Assembly: GCA_027622555.1 (NCBI GenBank)
Contig: JAQBYJ010000029.1
Coordinates: 1-58,063, forward strand
DNA: 58,063 bases
Direction of reading: 5' to 3'
Source of the DNA: Verrucomicrobiota bacterium
GTDB lineage: Bacteria > Verrucomicrobiota > Verrucomicrobiia > Opitutales > UBA2995
Under the pieces are notes generated by a model, which was not told where the DNA came from, did no database searches, and saw only the letters and a list, made by a program, of their open reading frames with translations. The position numbers and the translations under genes were made by a program. Of this stretch, positions 39,350 through 48,573 are shown in pieces (the stretch's first letter is position 1; each line of letters begins with the position of its first letter).

Positions 39350-39410
39350 TGGTTCCCAGGAGTTGACTTGTTGCAGTGAATTTAGTGAACAAATAGAGTT
39401 CAAAATTGAT

Positions 39411-39935
39411 ATGGCTATTTTCGAGTTTTATTGTCCCGATAATCACAAAATATACCAATTCTACGCACGCAATGCGTCGCAAGCAGAGCTAATCCCGAAA
39501 TGCCCTGATAATCCTGAATATCGGATGGTCAAAAAAGTGACCGGATTTGCTATCGGAGGGGTCGATAAAAAATCCGGCTCCGAGGGAGGGAGAGATGGCG
39601 CAGATATGGACGACCCTAAAATGATGGCGGCTATGGCCCAATTGGAAAAGGCCATGTCAGGAATGGACGAGGACAATCCTGATCCTCGCCAAATGGGGAA
39701 GCTGATGAGGCAGATGGCTGAAATGACCGGAGAACCATTGACTGGTGAAATGGAAGAAATGGTTCGGAAGTTAGAGGAGGGAGCGGATCCCGAAGGAATT
39801 GAAGAGCAGTTTGGCGATTTGATGGGAGGGGATGAAGGCGGAGAGGGGATGGGATCTGCTGAAGAAACTGAGGAATCAGGTGGAACCTTTCGAGGACCTC
39901 CACTCAAGGATGATACCCTCTACGACTTCGATTAA
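39411..39935 (+). CDS. FmdB-like protein with degenerate zinc ribbon and acidic Met-rich tail
   Basis: A 174-residue protein starting MAIFEFYCPDNHK. The first ~42 residues resemble the FmdB/CxxC zinc-ribbon family, but the second Cys of each pair is Asn: C8-P-D-N11 and C31-P-D-N34, so it probably binds no zinc. The rest is glycine-, aspartate-, glutamate- and methionine-rich (for example MDDPKMMAAMAQLEKAMSGM), predicted mostly disordered or helical. It follows the helicase closely (about 60 bp). Function unknown. Confidence 0.6.
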   Translation: MAIFEFYCPDNHKIYQFYARNASQAELIPKCPDNPEYRMVKKVTGFAIGGVDKKSGSEGGRDGADMDDPKMMAAMAQLEKAMSGMDEDNPDPRQMGKLMRQMAEMTGEPLTGEMEEMVRKLEEGADPEGIEEQFGDLMGGDEGGEGMGSAEETEESGGTFRGPPLKDDTLYDFD

Positions 39936-40263
39936 TCGTTCGATTTTGCAGGTTTTTCTAAATGGAAAGAACTGAAGTGATGATCGTATCCTTCTGAACG
40001 CGGCCCCAGGATCTCTTTTATTTCTCGTGAGGCGAATCAGTTGCACGCCGGACGAACTGCTGGTCTGGTGGGAAAGCTACCGGAAACTGGCGAAGGTGGC
40101 GTGATATTAGGCAAATTGGCTGCTTCTCGTGTTTAAATGCTATACTGAGTTGCAGCGAATGTCGCCAAACAGAGGTGTAAATTTCCGCTGAATTTTCGAT
40201 TTTTGATCGACGTTTGCTTTCATCCGTCCGATACGCATTCAAGGTAGCTAATAATAGTTAATT
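39936..40263. other. 328-bp gap with no supportable gene
   Basis: Neither strand has an ORF with recognisable coding character; the longest are about 70 codons and not protein-like. No intrinsic terminator, tRNA or known riboswitch was seen. It presumably holds the promoter of the downstream small membrane protein gene. Confidence 0.5.
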
Positions 40264-40560
40264 ATGAATCGCACGATTGAGTCTCTACAGCTTTGGTTTT
40301 CACAAAATGCCTCGGCAGAGAATGTTTCAACGTTTGGTATCATTATTGTTGGGATATTCTTGGTTTTCAGTATCTACAAGATGCTAAAATCGTTCCATAT
40401 TTCCATGGTGATTTTCGTCCTTGGACTTTTGTGGACCGGGTTATTCTTATACTGGGTACATAACAGAAATGAGCCTGATTTTATGACACCGGCTGTTGAA
40501 GCTGTCGCTGGTTTCTTGCCCAAAAAAGGTGAGTTAAGAGAGATTCCTACACCTCAATAA
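40264..40560 (+). CDS. Small two-helix membrane protein, hypothetical
   Basis: A 98-residue protein with two predicted transmembrane segments (about 22-41 and 45-66) separated by a short basic turn, an N-terminal polar region and a C-terminal tail (PAVEAVAGFLPKK). No family recognised. The start ATG follows TAATT without a Shine-Dalgarno. The coding look (clean helices, plausible composition) supports a real gene. Flanked by the 328-bp gap and a 238-bp gap, so likely monocistronic. Confidence 0.6.
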   Translation: MNRTIESLQLWFSQNASAENVSTFGIIIVGIFLVFSIYKMLKSFHISMVIFVLGLLWTGLFLYWVHNRNEPDFMTPAVEAVAGFLPKKGELREIPTPQ

Positions 40561-40798
40561 AGATCAGCATTTTTTAGTTTCCGAATCGACCAAACAATAA
40601 ATCGGATAAGGGTGTTCTCGAATGTGAATAATCCTTGGACTCCGTTGAATCATTCACTTACTGACGGCTAATTGTTCCGGAGATTAGCGCTTTAAATTGC
40701 CTGTTCTGATCCGGAAGAGCGGTGTGTGAGTTAGGTTAAGCTCACGTCAAATTCACTATCCCGCCGATTAATTTGATACAGGTTGGCTCTGTTCCTTA

Positions 40799-42640
40799 TC
40801 AACTTTTTTTAAGACTGATTGTCGGTCTCTCAGTGGAGGTATTTATCTCTGAGTTTCTGGAATGCTCCGTAGATGCAGTCGTATCCACTTTTCTTGGTTC
40901 TTTCCCTATGGATCTCGACCGCATAAGGCGCGATGCAAGTTGGGCTTTTATCTCTTCGGTTGATAGTTGCCTGGGGCTTGCTTGATTACCATCGTCTGAA
41001 TTAGCAGTAGCGGTTGAATTTTCCGGTGTCGACAGGTGATCTTTTCGAGCAAGACGATTTCTTATAACGTCTTTCTGTTCTTCTGAAATAGGTTGTGATG
41101 GGATGGGTTTTCTCGTCGCAACCGGTTTTAGTACAGGACTTGGCGTTTCTTCGATTTGGACATGCGCCTCGACAGATTCTTTGTCTCCGGCCTTAGTCTT
41201 TGTCGATTTCATAACGACTTTCCGTCGGGGTAATGACATGATCGGCGATGGAACATTCGCATCTACTGTATTCATTGGAATGGTTCGCATGGAATTTTCG
41301 CCATCGAGTCCAAGGTCTTCCCCGTTTTCGGATTCAGCTAGTTCCCCTTCTACTTTTTCTTCAGCCTTACTCTTTTTGTTTTTTCCTAAAGAGAGTCGGT
41401 CCACGCGCTTCAACGAGGCGATAAGTGCTGAAGTAAAACATACGATTGTGATGGCCGCTGTTGTCAAATAATTGGACGAATCGACAGGTGCTTCGCTCAA
41501 AAGTATTTGGAAACCTGCTATTCCTGCAAAGGCCGCATACGCGCCCAAAGACCATAGTCGGCTTTGGGGAAATTTGAAAGTGGGTCTAACCACCAGCATA
41601 GTCACCAATAATGAAGCAAAGGCGACAAAAGTGGTGGCTTCCATCAGTATTGATTGAACTTCAATTAGAACCGAGCTCAGAAAAGCCACCAGTAATACAG
41701 AACCGAAGAAATTGAATAGACCAAGGCTGAGAAATAGAGCACTATCGTACTTGGCAGTAGGGCAGGGTGACGGAACTTTTACTTTGGCAACTCGCTCTGT
41801 CTTTTTCTTTTTTGACCCAGATTTCAATTTACTGAGGAACGACTTTTTTACTGGCCTGGGTTTCTCGGCTATAATGACAGAATTTGATTTCGGCTTTTCC
41901 TCGGGTTGAGTCGTTGATGGAGTGGGTTCCGAGGAGTCATCGTAGACGACATAGTTAAAATTTTCCTTTGCCGCAATTTTTGTCCGGGACTCACTTGGCT
42001 TGGCCGGTTCGGGATGGGTTTTGTGTGCATCCTGATTTTCCTCCTCAAAGGCTACCCTTTTTTCTGTATTTTCCAAAGTCTTCTTTGCCTGGGTTGTCGC
42101 TGGCTTTGGGATCTCAAGATAAGATTTTGGAACACTAACCCAAATGCAGTATGATTCCCTGCTAATGGTGTTTTTGATAAACAAGTAGTTTATCAAAGAT
42201 TCGAGTTCCAAGGTATCCAGAGCTTTTTGAATACTTCCGAGGAAAGGGAGGGCGAATCCTTTCTGATCCTCCATTTCCTGGTGAGATAGGCGTTTCTCTG
42301 CAAGATGCCGTTTAACGTCCTCGTATTGGTCGGGGTGTACTATCAGGTGTACCGTTATCGGCGTTTTGAGGTCTTTTTTTGGGTCTTCATAGATTTCTTT
42401 ATTTATAAAGCAAATAGCTACATGGACGCCAAGTAGTCCGAGTTCACTTGTGAATCGTTGAAGAAAATCGGTTGGGTTTAGTTGAACGTAGTTCCATTGA
42501 GCGCGTGCTGTCGGAGGTAGTTGTTCTTTTTCATCAAAGCTATCCAGAGTGCCTGGAACGAAAGGCAATGACTCCAACTGCTTCGGAGTTAGCTCCGAAA
42601 GCTGAATGCATTGGTCTGAACTGTTCATATGGTTACTCAT
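40799..42640 (-). CDS. Large uncharacterised membrane protein with disordered flanks
   Basis: A 613-residue protein. Residues 1-180 form a soluble N-terminal domain of unrecognised fold (LSELTPKQLESLPFVPGTLDSF, then TVHLIVHPDQYEDVKRHL). Residues 180-295 are Lys/Glu/Pro/Ser-rich. Four hydrophobic helices lie at about 300-322, 328-350, 362-382 and 390-412. The C-terminal 200 residues are again polar and low-complexity. Its start lies only 4 bases after the stop of the 700-residue gene, so the two are co-transcribed. Function unknown. Confidence 0.72.
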   Translation of the reverse strand: MSNHMNSSDQCIQLSELTPKQLESLPFVPGTLDSFDEKEQLPPTARAQWNYVQLNPTDFLQRFTSELGLLGVHVAICFINKEIYEDPKKDLKTPITVHLIVHPDQYEDVKRHLAEKRLSHQEMEDQKGFALPFLGSIQKALDTLELESLINYLFIKNTISRESYCIWVSVPKSYLEIPKPATTQAKKTLENTEKRVAFEEENQDAHKTHPEPAKPSESRTKIAAKENFNYVVYDDSSEPTPSTTQPEEKPKSNSVIIAEKPRPVKKSFLSKLKSGSKKKKTERVAKVKVPSPCPTAKYDSALFLSLGLFNFFGSVLLVAFLSSVLIEVQSILMEATTFVAFASLLVTMLVVRPTFKFPQSRLWSLGAYAAFAGIAGFQILLSEAPVDSSNYLTTAAITIVCFTSALIASLKRVDRLSLGKNKKSKAEEKVEGELAESENGEDLGLDGENSMRTIPMNTVDANVPSPIMSLPRRKVVMKSTKTKAGDKESVEAHVQIEETPSPVLKPVATRKPIPSQPISEEQKDVIRNRLARKDHLSTPENSTATANSDDGNQASPRQLSTEEIKAQLASRLMRSRSIGKEPRKVDTTASTEHSRNSEINTSTERPTISLKKS

Positions 42641-42644
42641 TAAA

Positions 42645-44747
42645 TCAGGATTTGCTTGGCGGTGCGGCCTTTCTTAATGCGAAGAATCCGGTGTTAGCGA
42701 CCATAATGATGAACAGCCAGGATCCGGCAGCTACCCATGGCGCTTCCGGTCTGTTTAACAGTCCAGAAGTTTCTTCAATTTGAAACGCTTTAGCAGCCGT
42801 CACGCGTTGTCTGGCAATTTCTAATTTACGTTCTTTCTCGGCTGCTGCTTTTTCTTGAATGGCCAACCAATAGGCTGGGTCTTGAACCTCTTCCAATCTT
42901 GCGATTATTGCCTTTTGCCACAGTCCAAGGGCATCGATATCCAAAAGCCAGTTGCTGGCAATGGACTCTTTGATATTTGAGCTTCTAGCTGCTATGGAGG
43001 CAGTATCGATGGTAATTGGCTCTAATCCTCCAGGATTGAGCTTAAAGCATTGATCCAAAGGAAAATCAAAGACCATCAGTTTGCTCGCTGAAACGGGAGG
43101 ATCTGACTCGAGATAGTTAATTCTGTTTAATGGTGCAGGAAGAAAATTGGAGTAGGTATATATTTGGGAGGATAAGAAATCCACCAGTGCTGGGTTCTGG
43201 GTTTCACTTACTAATATTTTCGAACGTAATATCTGTTTTCTTAGAATGTCTTGATTGCGTTCGTGCGCCGCCTGTCCATTGACATCGTTAAACGCTTTTT
43301 CCCAATACCAGAAATAACATTCATACTGCGCAGGAAAAAGGCTCCTTTGGGGGTTTTGCTGTAAGGACAGACCTAAGGTCCCAGCTTTTAACTCCAAGCT
43401 CATCAAAGATCGAAGCAGGGCATGAACATCTGCATTTTCTGACGGGGCTACCTCTTTAACAATTGCAGCCAAAGTCTTTAAGTTTTCGAGCGCACTCCAT
43501 TCGCTTTCGGATCTTACTTTAGCCGGTATTTCAAATTTTAAGAGTTCTTCGTAGAGAGAGTCACCAGGGCTTAAATCATTTTTAATGGTTTCATCCCTCC
43601 ACATTTGCATGAACCCTCTCGGCGTAGTGAGTTGTATGTTTTTGTCTTCGACTCCGTACTCGCCGTCTTTTGCCGCCAGGTAGTGACCTGCGTAGCCTTT
43701 TCTTACCGCAATAATTTCACCTGGAGAGAGGAAGTGGAAATTTGGGTAGAATTCGACAGATGTATTCTCAGTGATTTCAAGAAAGCGATTTTTGCCCCCT
43801 TCCAGTGATGCGACTCTAACCACTTTGCTGTATCCATCAGATCCTTTCTCAAGCTTGAAGTCATTTATCAAAACCGGCCGTTCGAACCCGCGCATCTTCA
43901 CAAAATAGAATGAGTTGTCTTCCGTTTCATGAGTGAATAGAACGGGGACGACCAAGAGTTTCTGTTGATTCACCCAAATTTCTGTTATTACACCTTCTAT
44001 GTCTGTCGCAGGGGCTTTAAGCAAAGTTTGATAGTCGCCTGCAAGAATCGAGGTTTCCACCAAACCAACATGAGTCGGGCTTTCTAGAGAAGGTGCTGCT
44101 TGGTTTTGTAATTTGTGCGATTTCCACGTGCTTGGGTGGCTTTCACGTATTTGAAATGCACTGTAGGATTGTCTTACTTCTGCCAGGGATTCTTCGAGGT
44201 GGTAATCGAATCCGGACTTTACGAGAAATTGAGATTCAGGAACTTCAACAATTTTACTGAATCCCTTTAAGTGATAATCGACGAATAGATTACCTTTTTC
44301 TTTTTTAACCACTTCATAGTATTTGTCGGCCGAGAAAGGAAGATAGCCTTCTGTGAATGACAAATAGGCGGTGTAGGTAACTCCCACCCCTTTGTGTTTT
44401 CTTTCTGCTACTTTGCGATCACGACTTTCCAAGGGCAGTAAAACTAATTTCGGCTTACCACCCAATTGCATCATAACTATGAAACCGTCTTCTGTCTCCA
44501 GGATCGGTTCAAATTGTTCTGAACGAAACAGCGTTGTCTCATATTCATTTTCCAAGGTGTAGATGTAAATGTAATCTTCTTTCGGCTTTGCGTAAGCAGT
44601 TACTTCTTTCCCAAGTCCCGGAATCATTCCTCCGACTAGAAGCAGAAAAAGCACAAGCCCTCTCACCAACCAGCCATTGACCATGGAGGCATTTGGAAAA
44701 ATTTGGGAAGTAGACATTACAGAGGAAAAATTTGTTATGAGAAACAA
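42645..44747 (-). CDS. Large exported envelope protein with C-terminal membrane anchor
   Basis: A 700-residue protein of unrecognised family. A hydrophobic signal/anchor at about residues 28-45 follows several candidate starts (44747, 44717, 44684), so the exact N-terminus is uncertain. The body is mixed alpha/beta with many Glu/Tyr/Phe strands and no cysteine-rich motifs. Residues ~640-665 are Glu/Lys/Arg/Ala-rich, suggesting a coiled coil, and a hydrophobic helix (APWVAAGSWLFIIMVANTGFFAL) ends the protein with a short basic tail. First gene of a two-gene operon with the 613-residue membrane protein. Confidence 0.7.
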   Translation of the reverse strand: MFLITNFSSVMSTSQIFPNASMVNGWLVRGLVLFLLLVGGMIPGLGKEVTAYAKPKEDYIYIYTLENEYETTLFRSEQFEPILETEDGFIVMMQLGGKPKLVLLPLESRDRKVAERKHKGVGVTYTAYLSFTEGYLPFSADKYYEVVKKEKGNLFVDYHLKGFSKIVEVPESQFLVKSGFDYHLEESLAEVRQSYSAFQIRESHPSTWKSHKLQNQAAPSLESPTHVGLVETSILAGDYQTLLKAPATDIEGVITEIWVNQQKLLVVPVLFTHETEDNSFYFVKMRGFERPVLINDFKLEKGSDGYSKVVRVASLEGGKNRFLEITENTSVEFYPNFHFLSPGEIIAVRKGYAGHYLAAKDGEYGVEDKNIQLTTPRGFMQMWRDETIKNDLSPGDSLYEELLKFEIPAKVRSESEWSALENLKTLAAIVKEVAPSENADVHALLRSLMSLELKAGTLGLSLQQNPQRSLFPAQYECYFWYWEKAFNDVNGQAAHERNQDILRKQILRSKILVSETQNPALVDFLSSQIYTYSNFLPAPLNRINYLESDPPVSASKLMVFDFPLDQCFKLNPGGLEPITIDTASIAARSSNIKESIASNWLLDIDALGLWQKAIIARLEEVQDPAYWLAIQEKAAAEKERKLEIARQRVTAAKAFQIEETSGLLNRPEAPWVAAGSWLFIIMVANTGFFALRKAAPPSKS

Positions 44748-45260
44748 ATGATTAGCTTCGAAATTGATAGTTGAGATAGGTGGTTCTAGAAAATGTCTTT
44801 GAAAACTAGTGGAACTACACGAATCTTTGACATGACTTGACCCCGTCTAAGGCTATTTTCACATTTATTTAAAAGCTATCCGCGCCACTGCTCTTAAATA
44901 GGCCTAATCCCTTGGTAACAGTGGTGTTTTCGCCCAGGCTGCATACCTACTAAAATGAATAATTCAGACCTCTCCTTTGAAATTGAGAATATAAGAGTCT
45001 TTCGATTAATTTTTCCAAAAAATTGGAATAGTTGTTTCGCATATTCTAATTCACCTAATAGATATATTTTTACTTTACGTAAATTTCTCCGAAATCCGAG
45101 TTTCATATTGTTCACTATTGGGCCAACATGGATCTTATTTAATTGGGTTGCATTTATTAAAGTGCTTTCATTCTGTAACTCGCTCTTTTTTGGTGGTCTG
45201 TGGAAACAAAGTTTTCAACTGCTTTACCAAGAATAGAGTATACTTAAAACTAATATAATT
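44748..45260. other. AT-rich 513-bp intergenic region
   Basis: The stretch between the divergent envelope-protein gene and the histone-like gene is clearly more AT-rich than its surroundings (roughly a quarter GC in 45001-45120). ORFs of 93 codons (+, 44955-45236) and 73 codons (-) exist, but both are low in complexity and unsupported. A TATACT at 45239-45244 could be a -10 for the downstream gene. It may serve as a binding region for nucleoid proteins. Confidence 0.45.
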
Positions 45261-45671
45261 ATGCCCAGTGATAAACTAAAAGAGATTGCTGCTTATAAAG
45301 CAAAAATTGCAGCTTTGGAAAAAGCTGTTGCAGCAGAACAAAATAAAAAACTAATTGGCTTGCACAAAGAAGTTGGCCTGGAATCGACCGAAGCATTAAT
45401 TGCGGCACTCAAAGGCTTGAGCAAACCAGCTCGTAAAGGCAAAGCGACTGCAAAGGCTTCTGGTAGAGCAAGTCGCACTCGTATTACTTCCGCTATTAAA
45501 GCAGGCGTAGGTACAGCTGTCAAAGCCGGTAAGAAGGGATCTGAAATCGCAACTGAGTTCGGTATCTCCATTCCCTCGATACAAAATATTAAAAAAGAGC
45601 TCGGCCTCGTGAAAACGCGCTCTGCCAATAAGGCTGCGAAGAAAAAAACCAAAGCTGCAGCCAAGAAATAA
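45261..45671 (+). CDS. Small histone-like/HTH nucleoid-associated protein
   Basis: A 136-residue basic protein. Residues 4-31 form an Ala/Lys/Glu amphipathic helix resembling the H-NS dimerisation coiled coil. Residues 56-90 are Lys/Arg/Ala/Gly-rich. Residues ~93-116 (GSEIATEFGISIPSIQNIKKELG) look like a resolvase-type helix-turn-helix, and residues 121-136 form a lysine/alanine tail like bacterial H1 homologues. It probably binds DNA as a chromatin protein. No Shine-Dalgarno before the ATG, and an AT-rich region lies upstream. It ends at a strong terminator. Confidence 0.75.
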   Translation: MPSDKLKEIAAYKAKIAALEKAVAAEQNKKLIGLHKEVGLESTEALIAALKGLSKPARKGKATAKASGRASRTRITSAIKAGVGTAVKAGKKGSEIATEFGISIPSIQNIKKELGLVKTRSANKAAKKKTKAAAKK

Positions 45672-45688
45672 ACCCCATTTTATTTTCC

Positions 45689-45720
45689 AAAAAAGAGGCC
45701 AATTTATTGGTCTCTTTTTT
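45689..45720. terminator. Bidirectional intrinsic terminator
   Basis: Arms AAAAAAGAGGCCAA and TTGGTCTCTTTTTT enclose a TTTA loop, with a single G-T wobble in the stem. The T-run on the plus strand and the A-run read as T on the minus strand make it work in both directions, serving the histone-like gene (+) and the ABC transporter (-), whose stop codon touches it. Confidence 0.85.
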
Positions 45721-47480
45721 TATGCCTCTTCTTCAGGCGGTTGTTCGTCTACCACATCATATTGCATTCGCCAAAAGTTGTAGTATTCGCCCTTTTCCTT
45801 TATCAGGGAGTGGTGTGTGCCTTTTTCCGCTACTTGCCCCTTTTTTAATACTACTATCTGGTTCGCCTTTCGAACGGTGGATAGTCTGTGTGCAATGACT
45901 AACACAGTCCGATTGGACATTACATTATCCAAGGCCTCCTGGATTTTTCTTTCCGTTGCAGTGTCTACACTTGAAGTAGCCTCATCCAATATTACAACTC
46001 TCGGATTTTTTAATAGTACCCGGGCAATGGTAATTCGTTGTTTTTCACCCATACTCAAACGTATGCCGCGTTCTCCAATAACTGTTTCCAACTGTTTGGG
46101 AAGCTGTTCCACAAATTCGTGGATGTGCGCGCCAGTTAATGCGTCCCAAATGTCATTTTCTGTCGCGTCTTCTTTTGCCAGTAAAAGATTTTCGCGAATG
46201 GTACCGTCAAATAAAAAGGGATCCTGAGCCACAATTCCGACTGACCCGCGCAGTGAATTTAAATCTAATTCTCTTACATCCAGGCCGTTGATTTTAACGG
46301 AACCACCGGTCACATCGTAGTAGCGAAGAAGCAGATTCGCGATAGTTGATTTTCCTGCACCCGTATGGCCAACCAAGGCGGTGACTTGACCGGGAGGAAG
46401 CTTCAGATCAAGTTTATTCATTATGGCCGAACGTGTTTCGTAAGCAAAGGAAACCTGATTGTAGGAGATTTCGATCGGGCCTTCTGGAAACTGTTTTGCT
46501 GCCTCTGGGCTTTTGATAGGGATCTCGTGATCAAGGATTTCGAACACCCGATCGCCCGACGCTTTCGCTGCGCTCAGCAAATTATTAAGGCCGTTCAATC
46601 GTGAAATAGGCTCCAGTAATAAACCGCTGTACAAAAGGAATGTGGTTAGCTCACCGATACTCAAAACGCCTTGGATATATTGATGACCCCCAATGCCCAA
46701 TACGGCAATCATGCTTAAACTGCTCACGAAGCGTGTGTTCGAGCTGTAATAGGCCCACCGGTACATGGCCTTCAGCGTTTTAACGCGGAGATCCTCTGCT
46801 TGATTGTTAAAACGTTCCTGTTCCCTTCCCTGAAGCGCAAAGGAGCTAATGAGCCTATGGCCTGCAATATCTTCTACCAGGATGCCATTCATAATCCCGG
46901 TACTGTTTCGAACTGCTTTCCAATTTTTGCGATTTATCTTAAAATGATTCATGGCCAGCACGATCAGTAATGGAATCGGGAGTACCACAAATGTAGCCAG
47001 GAATGGATTTGAAATAAATAGATAGATGGTAATCCCAAGTAAGGTGAAGATCGCTGTCAGTCCTCCCTCGGTACCGTCAAGAATGGCTCTTTCAACATTC
47101 ACAACGTCCTCGGTAACCCGTGAAGATATTTCTCCTGCCTTTCGCTTATCGAAAAAGCTGACGGGCAAATGCATCAGTTTCACGTGTAGAGCACCGCGGA
47201 TATCTATCAGCACTTTTTGCTCAATCACATTGTTCAACCTTATCCTCAGATAATTTAAAACGTCTCTAAAAATGTACGCGCCGGTGATCAAGCTCAGACC
47301 GATCCACATGAGGTCTTCCTTTTTTGTTACAATGACATCGTCTATCAGGTAGCCAACCAGGTAAGGAATGCACAACAAGAATGCGGTACTGCCAACTGCC
47401 AGGAGCATGTTTAGGACAAACAACAGTCGGTACCGGGTGAAATACTCTGCGATGCGAATAATACTGCTTTTTTCTGTCAT
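45720..47480 (-). CDS. MsbA-like ABC exporter (fused permease-ATPase)
   Basis: A 586-residue half-transporter starting at MTEKSSIIRIAEYF; the upstream start at 47513 would overlap the preceding terminator. Six transmembrane helices occupy roughly residues 15-310 (YRLLFVLNMLLAVGSTAFLL first). The nucleotide-binding domain has Walker A GHTGAGKST, Q-loop VGIVAQDPFLFDGT, a modified signature LSMGEKQR (usually LSGGQ), Walker B VVILDEATSSVD and H-loop VIAHRLSTV. Substrate unknown; lipid or drug export is typical of the class. Confidence 0.92.
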   Translation of the reverse strand: MTEKSSIIRIAEYFTRYRLLFVLNMLLAVGSTAFLLCIPYLVGYLIDDVIVTKKEDLMWIGLSLITGAYIFRDVLNYLRIRLNNVIEQKVLIDIRGALHVKLMHLPVSFFDKRKAGEISSRVTEDVVNVERAILDGTEGGLTAIFTLLGITIYLFISNPFLATFVVLPIPLLIVLAMNHFKINRKNWKAVRNSTGIMNGILVEDIAGHRLISSFALQGREQERFNNQAEDLRVKTLKAMYRWAYYSSNTRFVSSLSMIAVLGIGGHQYIQGVLSIGELTTFLLYSGLLLEPISRLNGLNNLLSAAKASGDRVFEILDHEIPIKSPEAAKQFPEGPIEISYNQVSFAYETRSAIMNKLDLKLPPGQVTALVGHTGAGKSTIANLLLRYYDVTGGSVKINGLDVRELDLNSLRGSVGIVAQDPFLFDGTIRENLLLAKEDATENDIWDALTGAHIHEFVEQLPKQLETVIGERGIRLSMGEKQRITIARVLLKNPRVVILDEATSSVDTATERKIQEALDNVMSNRTVLVIAHRLSTVRKANQIVVLKKGQVAEKGTHHSLIKEKGEYYNFWRMQYDVVDEQPPEEEA

Positions 47481-47512
47481 ACCTACTTTGCCCGTAGTGG
47501 TGAAGAAAAACA

Positions 47513-47539
47513 AAAGCCGCCTATTTACAAGGCGGCTTT
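47513..47539 (-). terminator. Intrinsic terminator after the lipoprotein gene
   Basis: A nine-base-pair stem (AAAGCCGCC / GGCGGCTTT) is followed on the minus strand by TTTTGTTTTTC. It lies between the lipoprotein gene stop (47563) and the ABC exporter start (47480), so it ends the upstream transcript and argues that the exporter has its own promoter. Confidence 0.8.
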
Positions 47540-47562
47540 CGCATTAAAAAGGGTTGGCCAGC

Positions 47563-48474
47563 TTAGTTGCTTACCTGGACTGGCACTTGAAGAGGCGAGA
47601 AACCGGGTGTTTCTACATAGAGAACACCAATTCCGGGTGTGCCGCCTTCTAAAGGAACGCTCACAGACTTACTGCCTGAAGGAATCGTCACCTCTGGTAA
47701 AATGATACTATCGGGGATGTTGGTAGTGATATCCACCGGTAATCCGCCCATTGGAGCTTCCGTAGGAATCGTGAAGATCAAGGTGGCCCGGCCTCCAGAT
47801 ACGACGCTCACTGAGGCTGGCAGCACTTGCATCTGAGCCGCATCTACGCGAAATGATCCCACAACGATTTCTCCATTTTCGCCGCGAAGGGTCACATTGT
47901 ATGAACTTCCTGCCGGAAGGCTGGGAACGAAAAAGCTTAACGCATTAGGCGAAAAGAATTCCGAGTTTGCGAGCTGGCCACCTATGTAAACCCTATCGTT
48001 TGGAGAGAAACCTCTTCCATTGAAAGGGATCTTCGCGCCAACGGGTCCTCGATTTGACTCCAGGCTGACAATGTACCGGTTTACCAAAGTAAATTTCAGC
48101 AACCCATCTTTAGGTAGAGTGATAGACTTAACCTTACTCGATTGAGCGGTGTAGACCTCGTACTCGATGTCATAGTAATAAACCGCATTACGGCTGCCTG
48201 ACGGCATCTTATACTCGTAATCCCAAATGTGGTCTCCCAGTGGACTTGGCGTCATCATTCGAGATTCTCCGTCAATTACGACTTTAGGTCTCAATGAGCC
48301 TTTAACCACCCCCATATCCTTCTTTTCACGGACCTCAACGCTCAAGGTGTAAATATTGGATGGGTTCTGCGGAAATTCCGAAGGCGTGAGATTTTTTACT
48401 GACTTGGCGCAGCCAGATAAAAAAAGAACCGCCGCAAATAGGGCGAGGACTGAAAGGTTTGATTTGATTTTCAT
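47563..48474 (-). CDS. Lipoprotein with IPT/TIG-like beta-sandwich
   Basis: A 303-residue exported lipoprotein: the signal ends with LFLSGC (C22 lipidated). The mature protein is beta-rich; residues ~140-205 look like an IPT/TIG immunoglobulin-like domain (VGAKIPFNGRGFSPNDRVYIGGQLANSEFFSPNALSFFVPSL), followed by a second Ig-like region. Such domains mediate extracellular binding. Specific function unknown. Followed by a strong terminator. Confidence 0.75.
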   Translation of the reverse strand: MKIKSNLSVLALFAAVLFLSGCAKSVKNLTPSEFPQNPSNIYTLSVEVREKKDMGVVKGSLRPKVVIDGESRMMTPSPLGDHIWDYEYKMPSGSRNAVYYYDIEYEVYTAQSSKVKSITLPKDGLLKFTLVNRYIVSLESNRGPVGAKIPFNGRGFSPNDRVYIGGQLANSEFFSPNALSFFVPSLPAGSSYNVTLRGENGEIVVGSFRVDAAQMQVLPASVSVVSGGRATLIFTIPTEAPMGGLPVDITTNIPDSIILPEVTIPSGSKSVSVPLEGGTPGIGVLYVETPGFSPLQVPVQVSN

Positions 48475-48573
48475 AATTAAAGGGAGGTTCTAATAGTGTG
48501 ACTTTTAGAAAACTACAAGAGTTTCCATGGAGAAGAAAAGCATTCTTTAGTTTCTTATTCAATCTTTGGGTAT

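Noticed and set aside
40018-40242. 74-codon minus-strand ORF in the 328-bp gap
   Set aside because: No protein-like pattern, and no start context or conserved motif.
44955-45236. 93-codon plus-strand ORF in the AT-rich gap
   Set aside because: Composition follows the local AT bias, no motif is recognisable and an overlapping opposite-strand ORF is equally plausible.
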